From: Leucobacter sp. L43
GTDB lineage: Bacteria > Actinomycetota > Actinomycetes > Actinomycetales > Microbacteriaceae
Length of the DNA stretch: 64,000 nt
Reading direction: 5' to 3'
Assembly: GCF_016597785.1 (NCBI RefSeq)
Contig: NZ_JAENJG010000001.1
Coordinates: 1,116,001-1,180,000 of the forward strand
Shown here: one piece after another, positions 59,204-64,000 of the stretch
How positions within the stretch are numbered: position 1 is the first letter of the stretch
Layout: the number at the start of each line of letters is the position of its first letter
The notes under the pieces: generated by a model
What the model was told of the DNA's origin: nothing
The model's database searches: none
The model's input: the letters and a program-made list of their open reading frames with translations, nothing else
Made by a program: the position numbers and the translations under genes

Positions 59204-59267
59204 CGCGACCGCCCGACCAGCGCCCGCGGCCCCGGCGGCCCAGCGATGCGCGGTAGACTTGCTGGTT

Positions 59268-60968
59268 ATGACTCTCGGCCCCCTCATCGTGCAGAGCGAC
59301 CACACCGTACTCCTCGAAGTCGCCCATCCCGATGCCGAAGACGCGCGGCACGCGCTCGCGGTCTTCGCCGAGCTGGAGCGCGCCCCGGAGCACATCCACA
59401 CCTACCGGGTCACCCGGCTCGGGCTGTGGAATGCGCGGGCAGCCGGGCACTCGTCCGACGAGATCCTCGAGACGCTGAACCAGTACGCCAAGTTCCCGGT
59501 GCCGAGCGGTGTCGCCAACGAGATCGCCGACACGATGCGCCGCTATGGGCGACTCACGATCGAGCGCGCGAAGGTCGCGGGCGACGCCGCGGAGACTCCC
59601 GCGGGCGATGCGGCAGCGGCTGCCGTCGAGGAGGCGGCACCCGCGCAACTCGTGCTCCGTTCGGAGGATCCGATGGTGCTCCGCGAGGTCGCGAGCGCCA
59701 AGAAGATCGCCCCGCTCCTCGGCAACCGCATCGACGAGCACACGTTCCCGGTGGAGGCGTGGGCGCGCGGAGAGCTGAAGCAGCAGCTGGTCGCCCGAGG
59801 ATGGCCGGCGGAGGATCTCGCCGGCTACCGCCCCGGTGAGCCCTACAACATCTCGCTGGCAGAGGACGGCTGGCAGTTGCGCGACTACCAGGCGAAGGCG
59901 GTCGAGGCCTTCCAGCGCGGGGGTTCGGGCGTCGTGGTGCTGCCCTGCGGGGCGGGCAAGACGATCGTCGGCGCGGCGTCGATGGCGGCGGTCGGCGCGA
60001 AGACGCTGATCCTGGTCACGAATGCGGTATCGGCGCGGCAGTGGCGGGACGAGCTGCTGCGTCGCACCACGCTCACCGAGGATGAGATCGGCGAGTACTC
60101 GGGGCAGGTGAAAGAGGTGAAGCCCGTCACCATCGCGACGTACCAGATCCTCACGAGCCGCAGGAAAGGCGAGTACGCGCATCTGTCCCTGCTCGACGCG
60201 GAGGACTGGGGCGTCATCGTCTACGACGAGGTGCATCTGCTGCCCGCGCCGGTCTTCAAGCTCACCGCGGATCTGCAAGCGCGCCGCCGTCTCGGGCTCA
60301 CTGCGACGCTCGTGCGCGAGGACGGCCGCGAGGGCGATGTGTTCAGCCTGATCGGCCCCAAGCGGTATGACGCCGCCTGGAAGGACATCGAGGCGCAGGG
60401 GTTCATCGCGCCTGCGGAGTGCTTCGAGGTGCGCGTCGACTTCGGCGAGGCGGAGCGCATGGACTACGCGGTGGCCGAGGATCAGGATCGCTACCGCATC
60501 GCGTCTAGCGCGCTCATCAAGCAGCCCGTTGCGCGCCGCATCATCGACCGTCATCCCGGCGAGAGCGTGCTCGTGATCGGGCAGTACATCGATCAGCTCG
60601 AGTCGATGTCGGAGGCGCTCGGCGCACCCCTGATCACCGGGCAGACTCCCGTCGATGAGCGAGCACGCCTGTTCCAGGCCTTCCGCGACGGGGAGGAGAA
60701 GATCCTCGTCGTGTCGAAGGTCGCGAACTTCTCGGTGGATCTCCCCGATGCCTCGGTCGCGATTCAGATCTCGGGATCGTTCGGTTCCCGCCAGGAGGAG
60801 GCGCAGCGCTTGGGGCGTCTGCTGCGCCCCAAGGCGAACGGGGCCACGGCGTCGTTCTACACGCTGATCACCCGTGACACCGTCGATCAGGATTTCGCGC
60901 AGAACCGCCAGCGGTTCCTGGCTGAGCAGGGGTACGCGTACACGATTCTCGACGCAGATCAGCTGTGA
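59268..60968 (+). CDS. DNA repair helicase XPB (prokaryotic type)
   Basis: SF2 3'-5' DNA helicase of 566 residues. The N-terminal damage-recognition-like part (about 1-190) precedes RecA domains with Walker A LPCGAGKT, DEVH box (VIVYDEVHLLP), GLTATLVREDGREG including the RED motif, and the second-domain QRLGRLLRPK. An Ala-rich insertion (about 105-125) is not conserved. ATG 59268 follows TAGACT by 8 nt, probably leaderless; a frame from 58830 runs through gntR and is rejected. In mycobacteria its neighbour is the helicase-associated gene now at 45.7 kb. Confidence 0.93.
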   Translation: MTLGPLIVQSDHTVLLEVAHPDAEDARHALAVFAELERAPEHIHTYRVTRLGLWNARAAGHSSDEILETLNQYAKFPVPSGVANEIADTMRRYGRLTIERAKVAGDAAETPAGDAAAAAVEEAAPAQLVLRSEDPMVLREVASAKKIAPLLGNRIDEHTFPVEAWARGELKQQLVARGWPAEDLAGYRPGEPYNISLAEDGWQLRDYQAKAVEAFQRGGSGVVVLPCGAGKTIVGAASMAAVGAKTLILVTNAVSARQWRDELLRRTTLTEDEIGEYSGQVKEVKPVTIATYQILTSRRKGEYAHLSLLDAEDWGVIVYDEVHLLPAPVFKLTADLQARRRLGLTATLVREDGREGDVFSLIGPKRYDAAWKDIEAQGFIAPAECFEVRVDFGEAERMDYAVAEDQDRYRIASSALIKQPVARRIIDRHPGESVLVIGQYIDQLESMSEALGAPLITGQTPVDERARLFQAFRDGEEKILVVSKVANFSVDLPDASVAIQISGSFGSRQEEAQRLGRLLRPKANGATASFYTLITRDTVDQDFAQNRQRFLAEQGYAYTILDADQL

Positions 60969-60983
60969 GGGCGAGCCCGCGCG

Positions 60984-61007
60984 TACACTAATGTGAACGT
61001 ACACATT
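60984..61007 (+). promoter_or_regulatory. LacI promoter and operator 1
   Basis: TACACT -10 box (60984-60989) followed directly by AATGTGAACGTACACATT (60990-61007), an 18-bp near-palindrome with one mismatched pair of positions, covering the transcription start: autoregulation. Confidence 0.65.
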
Positions 61008-61030
61008 CGAGTTTCACCGCGGAGGCCCTG

Positions 61031-62059
61031 ATGTCCGGAGACGGAGAGGCGAGGGCCAAACCGGCAAGCATCCGCGACGTCGCGCGCCTCGCCGCCGTCT
61101 CCTATCAGACCGTCTCTCGGGTGCTCAACGATCACCCGAGCATCCGGGACGACACGCGTCAGCGGGTGCTCTCGGCGATCCAGACCCTCGACTACCGCCC
61201 GAACCAGGCCGCGAGGGCGCTCGCCTCGTCGCGTCCCAATGTCCTCGGCATCCTCTCCGCGACGATCGGCGAGTACGGCACCACGTCGGCGATCGTCGCG
61301 ATCGAGCGCGTCGCTCGGGAGCGCGGCTTCTCGATCAGCACGCTCAACCTTCCGGACGCCTCGCCGGAGGCGATCGGCGAGGCGGTGCGCCAGTTCGATC
61401 ACGAACAAGTGGCCGGCATCATCGTACTCGCCCCCCAGGTGCGCGTGTTCAACGTCATCGGCGGGCTCGGAGTGCGGGTTCCGGTCGCTTCGTTGCACAC
61501 GGGAGCGGGCGGCACGGCCGAGAGCATCGCATCGGACCAGCGGCTGGGGGCGAGCATGGCGGTGCAGCATCTGGTCGCGCTCGGGCATCAGGACATCCTG
61601 CACATCGCCGGCCCGCAGGACTGGATCGAAGCAGAATCGCGCATGCACGGGTACTTGGATGCGATGTTCGAGGCCGATCTGTCGACGCTGCCGCCGATCC
61701 GGGGCGACTGGACCGCCGACTTCGGGTACTTCGCGGGTCGCGAACTGTCGGGGAGGCGCGACTTCACCGCGATCTTCGCCGCCAACGACCTGATGGCGAT
61801 CGGTCTGATGCACGGATTCCGCGATGCCGGGGTGCGCGTGCCTGACGACGTCTGCGTGATCGGGTTCGACGACATCCCCGTCGCCGCGCACACCTGGCCG
61901 ACGCTCTCCACGGTGCGCGTGGACTTCGCGGAACTCGGCCGCCGGGCCGTGATGCACCTGCTCGCATCCATCGAGCAGCAGCCCGATCCGGAGTTCGAAC
62001 TGCTGAGCCCTGAATTGATCGTGCGGGAATCCACAACCTCCCCCGCAATGCGACGGTAA
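61031..62059 (+). CDS. LacI-family sugar regulator
   Basis: Repressor of 342 residues. The N-terminal helix-turn-helix IRDVARLAAVSYQTVSRVLN (residues 14-33) and hinge (PNQAARALASSRPNVLGILS) are followed by a periplasmic-binding-protein-like sugar domain (FAANDLMAIGLMHGFRDAGV; IGFDDIPVAAHTWPTLSTVR). ATG 61031 has a CGGAGG ribosome site. Two TGTGAACG-containing operators flank it, one over its own promoter and one before the transporter, so it controls both. The inducer is likely the transported sugar. Confidence 0.9.
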   Translation: MSGDGEARAKPASIRDVARLAAVSYQTVSRVLNDHPSIRDDTRQRVLSAIQTLDYRPNQAARALASSRPNVLGILSATIGEYGTTSAIVAIERVARERGFSISTLNLPDASPEAIGEAVRQFDHEQVAGIIVLAPQVRVFNVIGGLGVRVPVASLHTGAGGTAESIASDQRLGASMAVQHLVALGHQDILHIAGPQDWIEAESRMHGYLDAMFEADLSTLPPIRGDWTADFGYFAGRELSGRRDFTAIFAANDLMAIGLMHGFRDAGVRVPDDVCVIGFDDIPVAAHTWPTLSTVRVDFAELGRRAVMHLLASIEQQPDPEFELLSPELIVRESTTSPAMRR

Positions 62060-62085
62060 CGATTCTGTAATCAGCCGACAACGGC

Positions 62086-62127
62086 TTGACACGCGGCGTA
62101 ACATGTTCCACGATGTGAACGGTCACA
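62086..62127 (+). promoter_or_regulatory. Transporter promoter with LacI operator 2
   Basis: Consensus -35 TTGACA (62086-62091), likely -10 CACGAT (62109-62114), and TGTGA-ACGG-TCACA (62114-62127) overlapping the start point. Shares TGTGAACG with operator 1. Confidence 0.65.
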
Positions 62128-62138
62128 CGAGTGGCGAG

Positions 62139-63728
62139 ATGGATGACAGCGAGGTCAATCAAGTGGAACCAGCGACGACGCAGGCAGAGCCGGCTCCCGT
62201 GCTGCAGATGCACGACATCACGAAGGTCTTTCCGGGCGTGAAGGCGCTCTCCGACGTGTCGCTCACGGTGCGGCCGGCCACCATTCACGCGATCTGCGGC
62301 GAGAACGGCGCCGGCAAGTCGACGCTCATGAAGGTGCTCTCCGGCGTCTACCCGCATGGCACCTACACCGGCGACATCATCGTCGAGGGGCGGGAGATGC
62401 GCTTCCGCGACATCCGCGCGAGCGAAGAAGCCGGCATCGTCATCATCCATCAGGAGCTCGCCCTGATCCCCGAGCTCTCCATCACGGAGAACATCTTCCT
62501 CGGCAACGAACTTCGCCGCGGGGTCGGCATCGACTGGCGCTCCGCTCGCACGCGCACGGTCGAGCTGCTCGAACGCGTCGGACTGCGAGAGGATCCCGAT
62601 ACGCCCATCAAGGCCCTCGGCGTCGGCAAGCAGCAGCTCATCGAGATCGCCAAGGCGCTGAACAAGAACGTGCGACTGCTAATTCTCGACGAGCCGACCG
62701 CAGCCCTCAACGACACCGATTCCGAGCACCTGCTCGGGCTCATCCGAGGCCTCAGGGATCGCGGCATCGCGTCGATCATCATCAGCCACAAGCTCAATGA
62801 GATCGAGCAGATCGCCGATGACATCACGATCATCCGTGACGGCCGGGTCGTCGAGACGCTCGACGTGCAGCACGGCACGATCAATGAGGATCGCATCATC
62901 CACGGCATGGTCGGCCGCTCCCTCGAGCACCGCTACCCCGACCGCACGCCGAACCCCGGTGACGTCTTCTTCGAGGTGCGCGACTGGGTCGTGCAGCACC
63001 CGACGGTGCCGGAGCGATACGTCGTGAAGGGGTCGAGCCTCAACGTGCGCCGCGGAGAGGTCGTCGGCATCGCCGGCCTCATGGGCGCGGGGCGCACGGA
63101 GCTCGCCATGAGCATCTTCGGCCGCTCCTACGGCAGGTTCCTCTCGGGGACGATCACGAAAGACGGCGCCCAGATCGACGTCCCCGATGTGCCGGCCGCG
63201 ATCCGCCACGGCATCGCCTACGTGAGCGAGGATCGCAAGTCGCTCGGCCTCAACCTCCTCGACTCGATCAAGCGGTCGGTGGTCTCGGCCAAGCTCTCGA
63301 AGATCACGCATCGCGGCATGGTCGACGCTCGGGAGGAGCGCACCGTCGCGGAGCAGTACCGCAAGTCGCTGCGCATCAAGACGCCCGACGTCAACAACGG
63401 GGTCTCGAGCCTCTCGGGCGGCAACCAGCAGAAGGTGGTGCTGGCCAAGTGGATGTTCACCGACCCCGATCTGCTCATCCTCGACGAGCCGACGCGCGGT
63501 ATCGATGTCGGCGCGAAGTACGAGATCTACTCGATCATCAACGAGCTGGCGAACGCCGGCAAGGGAGTGATCGTGATCTCGAGCGAGCTCCCCGAGCTGC
63601 TCGGCATCTGCGACCGCATCTACACCGTGTTCGAAGGCCGCATCACCGACTGCATCCCGGCCGACCAGGCCACACCCGAGACGCTCATGCGCAGCATGAC
63701 GTCGCTGAACGAGAAGGCGCACGCATGA
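62139..63728 (+). CDS. mmsA: Multiple-monosaccharide ABC transporter ATPase (MmsA/XylG/GguA type)
   Basis: Tandem ATPase of 529 residues. First half: Walker A CGENGAGKSTLMKVLSG, signature-like LGVGKQQLIEIAKAL, Walker B LLILDEPTAAL and switch IISHKL; second half: GIAGLMGAGRTELAMSIFG, SLSGGNQQKVVLAKWM and LLILDEPTRGIDVGAKYEI. It fits the xylose/multiple-sugar subgroup. Starts considered: ATG 62139, and GTG 62163 with a GAGG site 8 nt upstream; ATG 62103 lies in the promoter. Followed by the permease with 4-nt overlap. Unusually, no binding-protein gene lies between the LacI gene and this ATPase. Confidence 0.9.
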   Translation: MDDSEVNQVEPATTQAEPAPVLQMHDITKVFPGVKALSDVSLTVRPATIHAICGENGAGKSTLMKVLSGVYPHGTYTGDIIVEGREMRFRDIRASEEAGIVIIHQELALIPELSITENIFLGNELRRGVGIDWRSARTRTVELLERVGLREDPDTPIKALGVGKQQLIEIAKALNKNVRLLILDEPTAALNDTDSEHLLGLIRGLRDRGIASIIISHKLNEIEQIADDITIIRDGRVVETLDVQHGTINEDRIIHGMVGRSLEHRYPDRTPNPGDVFFEVRDWVVQHPTVPERYVVKGSSLNVRRGEVVGIAGLMGAGRTELAMSIFGRSYGRFLSGTITKDGAQIDVPDVPAAIRHGIAYVSEDRKSLGLNLLDSIKRSVVSAKLSKITHRGMVDAREERTVAEQYRKSLRIKTPDVNNGVSSLSGGNQQKVVLAKWMFTDPDLLILDEPTRGIDVGAKYEIYSIINELANAGKGVIVISSELPELLGICDRIYTVFEGRITDCIPADQATPETLMRSMTSLNEKAHA

Positions 63729-64000
63729 CCTCGACCGACACGAAGACCACGGAGAAGCACGGCTTCCGGTTCTCAGACATCCGCGGAATGTTCGGCGGCG
63801 GGCAATCGACGCTCCGCCAGTTCGGCATCCTCGGCAGCCTGATCGCCATCATCCTCATCTTCCAGATCTTCTCCGATGGGTTGACGTTGTCGCCCGGCAA
63901 CGTGATCAACGTGATGCAGCAGTACTCCTACATCCTGATCCTCGCGATCGGCATGGTGATGGTGATCATCATGGGTCACATCGATCTGTCGGTCGGCTCG
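63725..64000 (+). CDS. mmsB: Sugar ABC transporter permease (MmsB/GguB type), cut by window edge
   Basis: The first 92 residues of a permease: hydrophilic head, a helix (LGSLIAIILIFQIFSDGLTL) and LAIGMVMVIIMGHIDLSVGS, the signature of RbsC/XylH/GguB permeases. Its ATG overlaps the mmsA stop (ATGA). The rest, and any binding-protein gene, lies beyond the window. Confidence 0.88.
   Translation, partial: MTSTDTKTTEKHGFRFSDIRGMFGGGQSTLRQFGILGSLIAIILIFQIFSDGLTLSPGNVINVMQQYSYILILAIGMVMVIIMGHIDLSVGS

Overview
This is a 64-kb piece of a high-GC actinobacterial chromosome, most likely from the family Microbacteriaceae (Leucobacter or a close relative). The evidence is the very high GC at third codon positions, a mycothiol synthase, GlnR- and IdeR-type regulators, actinobacterial DUF3073 and DUF3027 proteins, and conserved gene neighbourhoods also known from mycobacteria (glnR-mshD, ppk1-mutT1, galU-rimJ-sepX/glpR, ruc next to 5-FTHF cyclo-ligase). 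At least 18 genes have a TANNNT-like -10 box 5-8 nt before the start codon and so look leaderless.

Layout. 1-5.0 kb: a truncated RND exporter, a DUF445 membrane protein, a membrane-anchored protein and DUF3073. 5.0-7.5 kb: gpmA, ygfZ and two small membrane proteins. 7.6-16.6 kb: a block with overlapping starts and stops (glnR, mshD, ppk1, nudix/phosphatase), then pstSCAB behind a PHO-box-like direct repeat. 16.6-19.6 kb: thioesterase, conserved actinobacterial protein, CsbD, tRNA-Lys, LysE exporter and tRNA-Ala. 19.7-23.0 kb: a TetR regulator diverging, over a perfect palindrome, from an NCS1 permease and a close NylB (6-aminohexanoate-oligomer hydrolase) homologue. 23.1-31 kb: sepX/glpR-like gene, rimJ, galU, 5-FTHF cyclo-ligase, ruc, and a large SF1-helicase-like protein whose Walker A Lys and Walker B Glu are both replaced. 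31-39 kb: uracil permease, FAD oxidoreductase with cupin, CYTH protein, a TetR/alpha-beta-hydrolase pair with two palindromic operators, and a BLUF blue-light sensor. 39-47.5 kb: tRNA-Arg, an NlpC/P60 hydrolase with MtrA-box-like repeats, gdhA, ideR, serC, DUF3027, a cold-shock protein and a helicase-associated protein.

47.5-59.2 kb is an eight-gene catabolic operon with a divergent GntR regulator: an RbsB/LsrB-type binding protein, ATPase and two permeases, an LsrF-like thiolase/aldolase, a GlpD/EryB-like FAD dehydrogenase, an FGGY kinase, and a class II aldolase/short-chain dehydrogenase fusion. It sits between the helicase-associated gene and the XPB helicase gene, which are neighbours in mycobacteria, so it looks like an insertion. 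61-64 kb: a LacI regulator and the start of a second sugar ABC transporter (MmsA/MmsB type), with matching operators.

The most notable points are the LsrF/Ery-like hybrid operon (a candidate pathway for a deoxy-polyol or deoxy-sugar that yields DHAP plus a C2 unit), the regulated NylB-permease cassette, and the degenerate helicase. No CRISPR array, insertion sequence or phage gene was seen.
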